DNA from: JABCPE02 sp963519075
GTDB lineage: Bacteria; Bacteroidota; Bacteroidia; Flavobacteriales; Weeksellaceae
DNA length: 64,000 nt
Direction of reading: 5' to 3'
NCBI GenBank assembly: GCA_963519075.1
Contig: CAUQMH010000001.1
Coordinates: 32,293-96,292, forward strand
The notes beneath the pieces are model-generated. The model searched no databases. It was not told the origin of the DNA and saw nothing but the letters and a program-made list of their open reading frames with translations. Made by a program: the position numbers and the translations under genes. Of the stretch, positions 9,526 to 17,996 are shown piece after piece (within the stretch, counting starts at the first letter, position 1; every line of letters starts with the position of its first letter).

Positions 9526-10875
9526 TTATCTATTCTCCATCCACTCCACTATGCTGTCATAGAGGGTATCTATATTTCCTGCACCTACTGTGAGCAGAAC
9601 ATCAAAATCCTTACTTTTGATTTTATCAAATGCAGCCGCAAGGGTAGAAACTTCTTTATTTTGCAAATTTACTTTTTCTAACAACCACTCGGAAGTAATT
9701 TCAGAAAAATTTTCTTGTAATTCTCTCGCTGGGTAAATATCCAGCAGCAACAGCTCATCTGCTTTGGACAGACTTTCCGCGAAACCATCAGCGAAATCCT
9801 TCGTTCTACTGAAAAGATGCGGCTGAAAAACCACTAAAAGTTTTTTATCAGGATTAAATTCTCGGATGGAGTTTATCACCGCGTTCAGCTCCGTCGGGTG
9901 GTGGGCGTAGTCATCCACATAGATTTTCCCATTGGCAAATTTATGTCTCGTATAACGGCGTTTTATCCCTTTGAAACCAGCTATTGCTTTCTTTAAAACC
10001 TCAAAATCCGCTCCAAGATGATGAAGCAGAGCCAATGCTCCCGTAGCGTTTTCCACATTGTGAATCCCTGGGATTTCCCACTCAAACTGGTGGGTTTCTC
10101 CATCTTTTGTATGAAAATCAAAACTGATTTTTTCACCTTTCATTTGGAGGTTATCAGAATAATAATCCGCCTTCTCATTCACTGCATAAGTCTGGGCATT
10201 TCTGGCGATTTTTATTCCTTTTCTTACAAAAAGCTGGCTGTCATCTGGAACCAAATTCGCGAAATCCTCAAAGCCCTGTTCTATATTTTCTTTGTCGCCA
10301 TATATATCGAGATGGTCGGCATCCGTAGAAGTTATTATCGCCCAGTCTGGCGATAGATTAAGAAAACTTCGGTCGTATTCATCGGCTTCCAAAACGGAAT
10401 ACTGATTGCCATTAAACATAAAATTAGACCCAAAATTCTCCGAAATTCCGCCTAAAAAAGCTGAAAACGGAAGTCCAGCCTCCTTGCAGAGATGAGCCAC
10501 AAGGCAGGAAGTGGTCGTTTTTCCGTGAGTTCCCGCCACTGCGATGCATTCGGTATTTTCGGTGACCATTCCCAAGACTTTTGCTCGTTTTAAAACTGAA
10601 AATCCCTGCTGATTAAAATAATCCAAAATCTGCAGTTCCTTAATCGCTGGCGTAAAAATCACAAGTGTTTCAGCCTTATCTAAAGCACTGATTTCCTCAG
10701 TAATTCCATCTTTAAACTGGATAGCAATTCCCTCTTCCTGCAGTTTTTTAGTCAGTTTGGTCTCGGTTCTATCATATCCTAAAACATTCTTTCCCAGACT
10801 TTTAAAATACCTTGCAAGAGCGGACATTCCTATCCCTCCAATTCCTATGAAATAAAAGTTTTTATATTGTTTCAT
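9526..10875 (-). CDS. murC: UDP-N-acetylmuramate--L-alanine ligase
   Basis: Adds the first amino acid, L-alanine, to UDP-MurNAc in the cytoplasm, using ATP. The N-terminal nucleotide-sugar binding loop is GIGGIGMSALA (residues 11-21); the Mur-ligase ATP loop is GTHGKTT (115-121); the central-domain motif LEADEYDRSFL and the C-terminal DDYAHHPTE are typical of MurC. The 449-residue length is normal. It is separated from murG, its usual neighbour, by two unrelated genes. Secure. Confidence 0.97.
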   Translation of the reverse strand: MKQYKNFYFIGIGGIGMSALARYFKSLGKNVLGYDRTETKLTKKLQEEGIAIQFKDGITEEISALDKAETLVIFTPAIKELQILDYFNQQGFSVLKRAKVLGMVTENTECIAVAGTHGKTTTSCLVAHLCKEAGLPFSAFLGGISENFGSNFMFNGNQYSVLEADEYDRSFLNLSPDWAIITSTDADHLDIYGDKENIEQGFEDFANLVPDDSQLFVRKGIKIARNAQTYAVNEKADYYSDNLQMKGEKISFDFHTKDGETHQFEWEIPGIHNVENATGALALLHHLGADFEVLKKAIAGFKGIKRRYTRHKFANGKIYVDDYAHHPTELNAVINSIREFNPDKKLLVVFQPHLFSRTKDFADGFAESLSKADELLLLDIYPARELQENFSEITSEWLLEKVNLQNKEVSTLAAAFDKIKSKDFDVLLTVGAGNIDTLYDSIVEWMENR

Positions 10876-10888
10876 TTATTTTTAATAA

Positions 10889-11890
10889 TTATTTTCCTTT
10901 TTTTACATTCTTTTTAGCTTCTTTTTGCAAATTATTAATGGTTCGCAAATATGCTTTTTCTACATCTGCCAGAGTTTTCGCCTTATATTTTTTATATTCT
11001 TTTCTTGCCTTCTCTTCTGCTTGATTATGTGATATTTTCCCCGCATTATCTAGTACCTCACGCCCAGCAGAGGAAAGGATATTATCCAGCTCCCTTATAA
11101 AATCATTCATCTTCATTTCTCTTTCTTCAATAGCATTCAACTCCGCTAAATCAAAATATGCTGAAACCAAGTTATTCAACACACGAAGTTCCTGCTCTGT
11201 AAGGTAGTTTTTAGCTACCATAGCCTCCGCCTGTGTTGGATGGCTTCCTTTAAAGTGGGTAAGTCCCACAAATGGTTTTTCACTATCTACTCTAAAATAA
11301 ATCACTTCACTCGCTGTATTTCCATGAGCTGCATAGTGTAATTTATTCTGAACCATTTTGAAAAAAGTGATACTTGCCTCATTTTTAGGGTCATAATCTG
11401 TAGCTGTAGCATACAAATCCAAAACTTGGCGGTACATTACTTTTTCACTTGAACGAATGTCCCTAATACGGTCTAATAACTCTTTCCAATAATTACCTCC
11501 TCCTAAACTTTTCAAGCGTTCATCATTCATGGTAAATCCCTTTACTAAATATTCTTTGAGTTTTTCGGTCGCCCAAATTCTAAATTTAGTCCCTTGTATT
11601 GATTTAACACGATATCCCACTGAAATAATTACATCAAGATTATAGTAATCAACTTGATATATTTTATTGTCTGAAGCAGTTGTTGCAAAATTTGCAACAA
11701 CTGAATTTTGTTGCAATTCTCCTTCTTTAAAAATATTTTTAATATGTCGGGAAATTGTAGATTTATCCCTACCAAAAAGAGCAGCCATTTGATCTATGGA
11801 AAGCCAAATATTTTCATCTTCCAGCTTTACACTAATCTTTGTAAGTCCATCTTCTGTTTGATAAATCAAAATTTGACTTTTACCTTCCAT
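10889..11890 (-). CDS. RhuM-like protein (virulence RhuM family)
   Basis: The 333-residue product matches the RhuM family: an N-terminal section with a helix-turn-helix-like segment (IWLSIDQMAALFGRDKSTISRHI, here quoted in part as DQMAALFGRDKSTISRHI), then VDYYNLDVIISVGYRVKS and FRIWATEKLKEY, which are hallmark RhuM stretches, and a Lys/Glu-rich C-terminus. The family was named from a gene of the Salmonella SPI-3 island; its biochemical function is not established, and relatives are scattered among mobile and defence-associated regions. Here it lies in the same orientation between the zinc-ribbon gene and murC, with gaps of only 13 bases on each side, so it should be carried on the dcw transcript. 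This is not a normal dcw gene and probably arrived by horizontal transfer (inference). Confidence 0.85.
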   Translation of the reverse strand: MEGKSQILIYQTEDGLTKISVKLEDENIWLSIDQMAALFGRDKSTISRHIKNIFKEGELQQNSVVANFATTASDNKIYQVDYYNLDVIISVGYRVKSIQGTKFRIWATEKLKEYLVKGFTMNDERLKSLGGGNYWKELLDRIRDIRSSEKVMYRQVLDLYATATDYDPKNEASITFFKMVQNKLHYAAHGNTASEVIYFRVDSEKPFVGLTHFKGSHPTQAEAMVAKNYLTEQELRVLNNLVSAYFDLAELNAIEEREMKMNDFIRELDNILSSAGREVLDNAGKISHNQAEEKARKEYKKYKAKTLADVEKAYLRTINNLQKEAKKNVKKGK

Positions 11891-11903
11891 ATTTTTAAAC
11901 TAT

Positions 11904-12431
11904 TCAAATTTTCGCTATTTTTTCTTCCACTTCTTTTATTTTACCAATCCAAAAATCAATGGCATCTTCATTTTTTACAAAACCATTTTTTGATTTTAGT
12001 TTTGAAGGAATTCGATAGATGTAATAAAAATTTTTGTCATTATCCCTTTGTATTTCAGCTTTACTCGCTGGCTCTGTTCTACTTCTAAAAAACTTGAGCT
12101 GCTCTTCATAACCTTCTCTGATTCCTTTAAAATAGGCAAGTAGTGTATCTCTGTCCCGCGGGATGTAGCCTGGTCCTGAGCAGCCACAGGAATGAAAGGT
12201 AATCCCTACTTGATAGAGTTTTTGGAGATGCTCCCACGCTTTTTTATCATTTTTAGATGGCGAGGCAAAATCTAGTCCCATATCCGCCATAGGCTTGCCA
12301 CACTGTGGGCATTTGGCTATATCATTCTGCCTGCCTTCTCTGATGTCATAAAAAAGCCTTCTTTTAAAGGTTTTCCTACAATTAAAACATGCATAATGCG
12401 GTTTGTAAGAAACCATCGCATATCTACACAT
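11904..12431 (-). CDS. Hypothetical zinc-ribbon protein
   Basis: I recognise no named family. The 175-residue product begins with a clear zinc-ribbon: C15-x2-C18 and C41-x2-C44 (ACFNC and KCPQC). A second Cys pair (SCGCSGPGY, C82 and C84) follows and then a charged helical C-terminus. An alternative ATG at residue 6 would also keep all cysteines. The gene lies three bases after the murG stop and 13 bases before the RhuM-like gene, so it is part of the same insertion into the dcw order. Function unknown; metal binding is inferred only from the Cys pattern. Confidence 0.7.
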   Translation of the reverse strand: MCRYAMVSYKPHYACFNCRKTFKRRLFYDIREGRQNDIAKCPQCGKPMADMGLDFASPSKNDKKAWEHLQKLYQVGITFHSCGCSGPGYIPRDRDTLLAYFKGIREGYEEQLKFFRSRTEPASKAEIQRDNDKNFYYIYRIPSKLKSKNGFVKNEDAIDFWIGKIKEVEEKIAKI

Positions 12432-12434
12432 TGG

Positions 12435-13556
12435 TTATTTGGTTTTTAATATTTTAAAAATTTCATCCACAATTTCCTTTGCTGCATTTGGTTTTGCAAA
12501 AAATTTTAGATTGCTGGACATTTCTTTCCTCAAATTCTCATCTTCGCAGATTTCCATCAGCGTATTCCAGAATTTTTCATTCATTTCAGAATCTTTGACC
12601 ATTTTGGCTGCATTTTTTTCTACCAAAGCCATTGCATTTTTGGTCTGATGGTCTTCTGCTGCATAAGGAAACGGCACCAAAAGAATAGGCTTTCCTACCA
12701 CTGCCAGCTCGGAAATCGCGATAGCTCCCGCTCTTGATACAATCACATCCGCCGCCGAATATGCCAATGCCATATCTGAGATAAACTCCTTGATTTGAAT
12801 TCCTTGCTCATCACCTACACATTGAGATATAATGTTTTGATATTCAAGCTTTCCTGTCTGCCATACCAACTGGATATTTTTTCCCTTTAATTTAGGTAAA
12901 AGCTCTTTCCAAGCATTATTTAGGGTTTTTGAGCCTAATGAACCTCCCACAGAAAGAATGGTAAGTTTATTTGGGTCTAAGCCCATTTTTTCCTTTGCTT
13001 CTTTGGTATTTATAATATCTGTGACGATGTTTTCTCGGATAGGGTTTCCTGTAAATACCGCAGGAAGAAAGCTGCTCATATTGGGATAGCCCATGAAAAC
13101 TGCCTTGGCTCTTCTTCCGAGAAACTGATTGGTTTTCCCTAAAATGGAGTTTTGTTCCTGTACAAAAATCGGAACGCCAAGGGATGATGCCACATACAGA
13201 GCAGGACCAGAAGCAAAACCACCTGTCCCAACAGCAAAATCTGGTTTAAAGTTTTTAATAATCTTTCTTGCTTTCCATAAACTGGAAATAATTTTAAAAG
13301 GAAGACCGATGTTTTTAAGCAAATTTCCTCTATCAAACCCAGCGATATTCAGTCCCTCTATTCTAAAACCAGCCTGAGGGACTTTCTCCATTTCCATTTT
13401 TCCATTCGCTCCCACGAACAAAAGCTCAGCATTAGGAAATCTGCTTTTAATCTCGTTGGCTATCGCCACAGCAGGGAAAATATGTCCTCCTGTGCCGCCG
13501 CCACTAATTAAAACTCTTATTTTTCGTTGTTCATTAGTTTTATCTTGATGCTCCAT
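12435..13556 (-). CDS. murG: UDP-GlcNAc--lipid I N-acetylglucosaminyltransferase MurG
   Basis: Converts lipid I to lipid II at the inner face of the cytoplasmic membrane. The glycine-rich loop GGGTGGHIFPA (residues 19-29) is diagnostic of the GT28 family; a second loop occurs in LSVGGSLGSKTLN, and the UDP-GlcNAc-binding region VSRAGAIAISELAVVGKP is present. It has 373 residues with a short hydrophilic N-terminal extension before the first beta-strand. It follows ftsW by 29 bases, the usual order. Secure. Confidence 0.97.
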   Translation of the reverse strand: MEHQDKTNEQRKIRVLISGGGTGGHIFPAVAIANEIKSRFPNAELLFVGANGKMEMEKVPQAGFRIEGLNIAGFDRGNLLKNIGLPFKIISSLWKARKIIKNFKPDFAVGTGGFASGPALYVASSLGVPIFVQEQNSILGKTNQFLGRRAKAVFMGYPNMSSFLPAVFTGNPIRENIVTDIINTKEAKEKMGLDPNKLTILSVGGSLGSKTLNNAWKELLPKLKGKNIQLVWQTGKLEYQNIISQCVGDEQGIQIKEFISDMALAYSAADVIVSRAGAIAISELAVVGKPILLVPFPYAAEDHQTKNAMALVEKNAAKMVKDSEMNEKFWNTLMEICEDENLRKEMSSNLKFFAKPNAAKEIVDEIFKILKTK

Positions 13557-13585
13557 TTCTTTTTATTTTTCAAAATGATAGTAAT

Positions 13586-14821
13586 TTATGCAATATCATT
13601 CATTTCTTTGGCGATTTGTTTTTCTCCCAGACCTTCCTCTCCTAAAACCTGTATCCTTGAACTGATATTTAAAACTATTCCGAGCTGAATATAAGTAACC
13701 AGCATAGAGGTTCCCCCATAACTTATCAAAGGTAGCGGCTGTCCTGTAACTGGGATAATGTTCACCGCAACAGCAATGTTAACTGCCAACTGTAGAAATA
13801 TCATCATCCCTATTGATAAAACCAATAAGGACCCATAAAATGTCGGTATTTTAGTAGCGATGATGACTATTCTCATCAGTATAATAAAGTAGGCGCCCAT
13901 CAGCATAGCTGCCCCCAAAAGTCCATATTCTTCAACAATAATGGCAAAAATAAAATCCGATGCAGACTGAGGAAGCGACTGCTTCAATGCACTTTTCCCT
14001 GGCCCCACTCCTAAAAGTCCTCCATGCACTATCGCTGCCTTTGCTTGATTGATTTGGTAATTTTTAGCTTTTAATGCTTCATTTTCGGATTCATTAAGTT
14101 TATCTGAACTGACAAAGGTTTCCACTCTACTAATCCAAGTATGAACACGGGTATTCTTGAAAATATTCGTATTCAATGCTACAAATAAAAACATCGTAAT
14201 CCCTACAACAGCAATTGCTCCGAGCCTTATGATATATTTCAACGGATACTGTCCCACAACCAATACTACTATGGACATTATCAAAATCATAAGTGCTGTA
14301 GAACCATTATCCTTCGCAATCAAACCAAATATCACTAAAATAGGCACAATAATCAAAGCATGATTCAAATAGGAAATTTCTTCCTTATTTTTAGGCATAT
14401 TTTTCGCCAAATGACGGCAGAGATATACTATCAGTACTAAATAAGCAAATGTAGATGGCTGAAATCTTACTGGTCCAAGTGAAACCCACCGACCTGCACT
14501 AGCTCCGCCAATATTACTCCCAAAATAACTCGCTAATAATAAAACAGGTACCATTATAATTAGGACCAATCCGCTCAATTTTCCAATCCATTCATATTTT
14601 ATAAAATGGGTAACACCTGCCATTATACCAAGTCCAAACAGAATAAGCCCTGCGTGTTTTCCTAAATGGCGAATTGTTGTTCCTTCCCCTACGATATATT
14701 GTAAATTCGTACTTGCAGAATAAACAGGGAAAAAAGAGAAAATAGATATCGCGATAATAATATACCACAATACCTTATCTCCTTTAAAAAAAATTCTTTT
14801 TTGTGTTTTATTTTGAGTCAT
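13586..14821 (-). CDS. ftsW: Septal peptidoglycan polymerase FtsW (SEDS family)
   Basis: Integral membrane SEDS glycosyltransferase that polymerises lipid II at the septum with FtsI. About ten hydrophobic segments are visible. Family landmarks include GRWVSLGPVRFQPSTFAYL (the region with the conserved Gln-Pro-Ser), GPGKSALKQSLPQSASDFIFAIIVEEYG, which contains the Asp and Glu-Glu residues typical of SEDS proteins, and the C-terminal PLPLISYGGTSML. Position in dcw favours FtsW over RodA. Length 411. Confidence 0.95.
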   Translation of the reverse strand: MTQNKTQKRIFFKGDKVLWYIIIAISIFSFFPVYSASTNLQYIVGEGTTIRHLGKHAGLILFGLGIMAGVTHFIKYEWIGKLSGLVLIIMVPVLLLASYFGSNIGGASAGRWVSLGPVRFQPSTFAYLVLIVYLCRHLAKNMPKNKEEISYLNHALIIVPILVIFGLIAKDNGSTALMILIMSIVVLVVGQYPLKYIIRLGAIAVVGITMFLFVALNTNIFKNTRVHTWISRVETFVSSDKLNESENEALKAKNYQINQAKAAIVHGGLLGVGPGKSALKQSLPQSASDFIFAIIVEEYGLLGAAMLMGAYFIILMRIVIIATKIPTFYGSLLVLSIGMMIFLQLAVNIAVAVNIIPVTGQPLPLISYGGTSMLVTYIQLGIVLNISSRIQVLGEEGLGEKQIAKEMNDIA

Positions 14822-14836
14822 TTATAAGTTTCTTTT

Positions 14837-16162
14837 TTACTTAAAAACTTCTGTTTTAAATTTTCTGCCCCTATCCTCGTAGTTATCAAACAAATCAAAA
14901 CTCGCACAACACGGAGAAAGCAGCACAGCATCTCCATTTTGAGCTAATTTCTTGGCTGTACGGACAGCCTCTTCCATGCTCGATGTATCATAGATATTTT
15001 CTTTCATCCCTTGGAAAAAACTGATAATCTTAGAGTTATCCAGACCCATACAGATAACAGCCTTTACTTTTTTCTTCACCAAATCTGCTATTTCGGAATA
15101 GTCATTTCCTTTATCCACTCCTCCCACTATCCAAATCACTGGTCGTTTCATACTTTCCAAGGCGTAGTATGTAGCATTTACATTGGTAGCCTTACTGTCA
15201 TTGATGTATTTCACGCCGTCTCTCTCCGCCACTTCTTCCAATCTATGCTCCACCGCCTGAAAAGTCATCAATGAGTTTCTAATGCTTTCATTGCTGATAT
15301 TCAACAACTTACCTGCAATGCTCGCAGCAAGGCTATTGGCTACATTGTGCTTCCCTACGAGAGCCAAATCTTCTACTTTCATAGAAAATTCTTCACGAAG
15401 CTTAACCACCAGATTTTCATCCACAGAATAACCTCCCTCATCAAGTTTTTCCTTCATGGAAAACGGAATTTTTTTCACTCTCAGATTCAGTTCTTGAAGG
15501 AGTTTCATGCTCATTTCATCATCTTTATTGTAAATGAAATAGTTATCATTTTCCTGATTTTCAGCAATTCGGAATTTTGCTAATGCATATTCTTCGTAAT
15601 TATAATTATACTGGTCCAAATGGTCTGGCGACAAGTTCAAAAGCAAACTAATATATGGTCTAAAATGCTGAATATCATCTAACTGGAAACTACTGATTTC
15701 CAATACATAATATTCAAAATTTTCTGTAGCCACCTGCATCGCAAAACTTTTACCAATGTTTCCGCCCAGCCCTACATTTAGTCCGCTGTTTTTCAAAATA
15801 TGATAAATCAGCGATGTGGTAGTCGTTTTACCATTGCTTCCCGTTACGGCAACGATTTTGGCATCGGTAAACTCTGCGGCAAATTCTATCTCTGATGACA
15901 GGCGGATTCCTTTTTCTTTAATCTTTTGAATTAAAGGTGCTTTCTTTGGTATCCCAGGTGATTTTATAACCCAGTCTGCAGCTAAAATCCGCTCCTCGCT
16001 ATGCACTCCTTCTTCAAAATCTATCCCCTCCTCCTTCAACTGTTGCTTATAATACTCCTTAATAACGCCACGATCTGAAAGGAAAACTTCCAATCCTTTT
16101 TTCTTCGCTAAAACAGCTGCTCCTACGCCACTTTCACCGCCACCTAATATTATTATTTTCAT
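14837..16162 (-). CDS. murD: UDP-N-acetylmuramoyl-L-alanine--D-glutamate ligase
   Basis: Adds D-glutamate to UDP-MurNAc-L-Ala. The N-terminal Rossmann-like loop is LGGGESGVGAA, the ATP loop is GSNGKTT (residues 108-114), and the central ISSFQLDD and C-terminal NDSKATN motifs are typical of MurD. At 441 residues the length is normal. It is separated from mraY by a small unrelated gene instead of being directly adjacent. Secure. Confidence 0.97.
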   Translation of the reverse strand: MKIIILGGGESGVGAAVLAKKKGLEVFLSDRGVIKEYYKQQLKEEGIDFEEGVHSEERILAADWVIKSPGIPKKAPLIQKIKEKGIRLSSEIEFAAEFTDAKIVAVTGSNGKTTTTSLIYHILKNSGLNVGLGGNIGKSFAMQVATENFEYYVLEISSFQLDDIQHFRPYISLLLNLSPDHLDQYNYNYEEYALAKFRIAENQENDNYFIYNKDDEMSMKLLQELNLRVKKIPFSMKEKLDEGGYSVDENLVVKLREEFSMKVEDLALVGKHNVANSLAASIAGKLLNISNESIRNSLMTFQAVEHRLEEVAERDGVKYINDSKATNVNATYYALESMKRPVIWIVGGVDKGNDYSEIADLVKKKVKAVICMGLDNSKIISFFQGMKENIYDTSSMEEAVRTAKKLAQNGDAVLLSPCCASFDLFDNYEDRGRKFKTEVFK

Positions 16163-16174
16163 TTTTTTTCTATA

Positions 16175-16720
16175 TTAACAAATCATGAACATTTCATTTA
16201 TCTTTTTGCTCTCTGTTTCCAGAAATTCTGTTTTGCTGGCTTCAATAGGGAAAATCACATAGCTATCACTGTCTATATACATCTGCATCAGATAAACGCC
16301 ATGCCCATGCCAAGCGGTATTGATAGCGCTTATCCAGCCATAGACATCGTGTTTGTCTTCAGCCAATGGAGGAAGTTCTAGAGCATAATTCTTAAATGAT
16401 TTTAACTCTGTCAGCAAAAACTCAAAACTCTCCAATTCGCATTTCCAGTCAAACTCCTCTGCATAACCATTACTAATCAAAATATCCGCAAAACCCATCC
16501 AAATAAGCCTTGATTTTTTCCATTTATCTAGGTCTATTCCTCTATTTTCGTAGAATTCTTTATTCTTTGAAATGAACCTATCTGTATTAGTAATCAACTC
16601 CTTAACCTCTGATAAAACTTTTTTATCATCAAGGCTAATCAATTTGGCAAACTCCAAATAAATATTGAAATCTATTTCATCCTCATTTTTGCCTCCGAAC
16701 AATTTTGAAAAGAATCCCAT
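16175..16720 (-). CDS. Hypothetical protein resembling DUF6630
   Basis: A 181-residue soluble protein that begins MGFFSKLFGGK and contains the stretch DVYGWISAINTAWHGHGVYLMQMYIDSDSY, the central part of which (WISAINTAWHGHGVYLMQMY) resembles DUF6630 proteins as I remember them; this is a weak family assignment. There is no signal peptide or membrane segment. It sits between mraY and murD in the same orientation with gaps of 12 bases on each side, so it is co-transcribed with the cell-wall genes but is not a known dcw component. Function unknown. Confidence 0.6.
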   Translation of the reverse strand: MGFFSKLFGGKNEDEIDFNIYLEFAKLISLDDKKVLSEVKELITNTDRFISKNKEFYENRGIDLDKWKKSRLIWMGFADILISNGYAEEFDWKCELESFEFLLTELKSFKNYALELPPLAEDKHDVYGWISAINTAWHGHGVYLMQMYIDSDSYVIFPIEASKTEFLETESKKINEMFMIC

Positions 16721-16732
16721 TTTAATTAAATT

Positions 16733-17974
16733 TTATCTTATTTTCAAGGTTATTAAACAAATTACCGCCAAAATCACACCTATGATAATCATTCTATTCA
16801 CGATTTTACTCTCGTGGTAACCACTTTTCTGATAATGGTGATGCAAAGGCGACATTTTAAATAGTCGGTTATTCTGTGCGTATTCCAGCCCGTGTTTTTT
16901 CTTTCTGTATTTGAAAACCAGCACCTGCAAAACCACCGAAAGATTTTCCACCAAAAAGATTCCACAAAGAACAGGAATCAATAATTCTTTTCTGAGAATA
17001 ATCGCTAAAACTGCTATCACTCCGCCCAGCATCAGACTTCCTGTATCTCCCATGAATACTTGCGCTGGATAGGTATTATACCAGAAAAATCCGATAACTG
17101 CTCCTACGAGGGCAATCGTGAAAATGGTCGTCTCGCCTGTGTCTGGAATGAACATTATATTAAGATAATCTGCAAAAATGATATTCCCCGAAACATACGC
17201 GAAAAATGCCAAGGTAAGCAGTATCACAGCACTTGTCCCCGCCGCGAGACCATCTATCCCATCGGTGATATTCGCTCCGTTGGAAACCGCTGTTACAATG
17301 AAAATAACCACAGGAATGAAAACTATCCAAGACCATTTCTGAGCATTCTGCTCATCCATCCAGAAAAGAACTTTACTATAGTCAAATTCATTATTTTTAA
17401 CGAAAGGAACTGTAGAAATTATCGCTTTTTCTTCAGAAGAGAATTTTTCTACCACGCTGTGCTGTGTTGCCTGTGGCAGGTCTGGAACTTCTCGTTTAAT
17501 AACCACTCCTTCATGGAAATACATCGTTACTCCTACGATAAGACCTAAGCCCACCTGACCAATCACTTTGAATTTACCACTCAGACCATCTTTGTTCTTT
17601 TTGATTTTCTTGAGATAATCATCAATGAAACCAATCGCACCCATCCAAAGCACCGAAACCACAAGAAGAACGATATAAACATTATTCAGTTTTGTAAATA
17701 GCAAAACTGGAATCAGTGTAGAAATAATGATAATGAGACCGCCCATCGTCGGCGTTCCTTCTTTTTGTTTCTGTCCTTCTAATCCAAGGTCTCTCACGAG
17801 TTCTCCCATCTGCCTTCTTCGGAGGAAATTAATGATTTTCTTCCCATAAACAAGGGCTATCCACAAGGACAAAAGCACAGACATCCCTGCACGAAATGAA
17901 ATATATCGCAACAAATTCAACCCTGGGATATGGATTCCTTGACTCGTTAAATATTCATATAAGTAGTATAGCAT
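16733..17974 (-). CDS. mraY: Phospho-N-acetylmuramoyl-pentapeptide-transferase MraY
   Basis: Transfers phospho-MurNAc-pentapeptide to undecaprenyl phosphate, making lipid I in the inner membrane. About ten membrane segments are visible. Diagnostic motifs: KEGTPTMGG near residue 72, the catalytic GFIDDYLK with the Asp pair, NGANITDGIDGLAAG, MGDTGSLMLGG and the C-terminal SPLHHHYQ. The protein is 413 residues, about 50 longer than the E. coli enzyme, because of a hydrophilic insertion around residues 160-215. It follows murE by 22 bases. Secure. Confidence 0.97.
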   Translation of the reverse strand: MLYYLYEYLTSQGIHIPGLNLLRYISFRAGMSVLLSLWIALVYGKKIINFLRRRQMGELVRDLGLEGQKQKEGTPTMGGLIIIISTLIPVLLFTKLNNVYIVLLVVSVLWMGAIGFIDDYLKKIKKNKDGLSGKFKVIGQVGLGLIVGVTMYFHEGVVIKREVPDLPQATQHSVVEKFSSEEKAIISTVPFVKNNEFDYSKVLFWMDEQNAQKWSWIVFIPVVIFIVTAVSNGANITDGIDGLAAGTSAVILLTLAFFAYVSGNIIFADYLNIMFIPDTGETTIFTIALVGAVIGFFWYNTYPAQVFMGDTGSLMLGGVIAVLAIILRKELLIPVLCGIFLVENLSVVLQVLVFKYRKKKHGLEYAQNNRLFKMSPLHHHYQKSGYHESKIVNRMIIIGVILAVICLITLKIR

Positions 17975-17996
17975 TTTATTCGTCCATTTTTATTGG

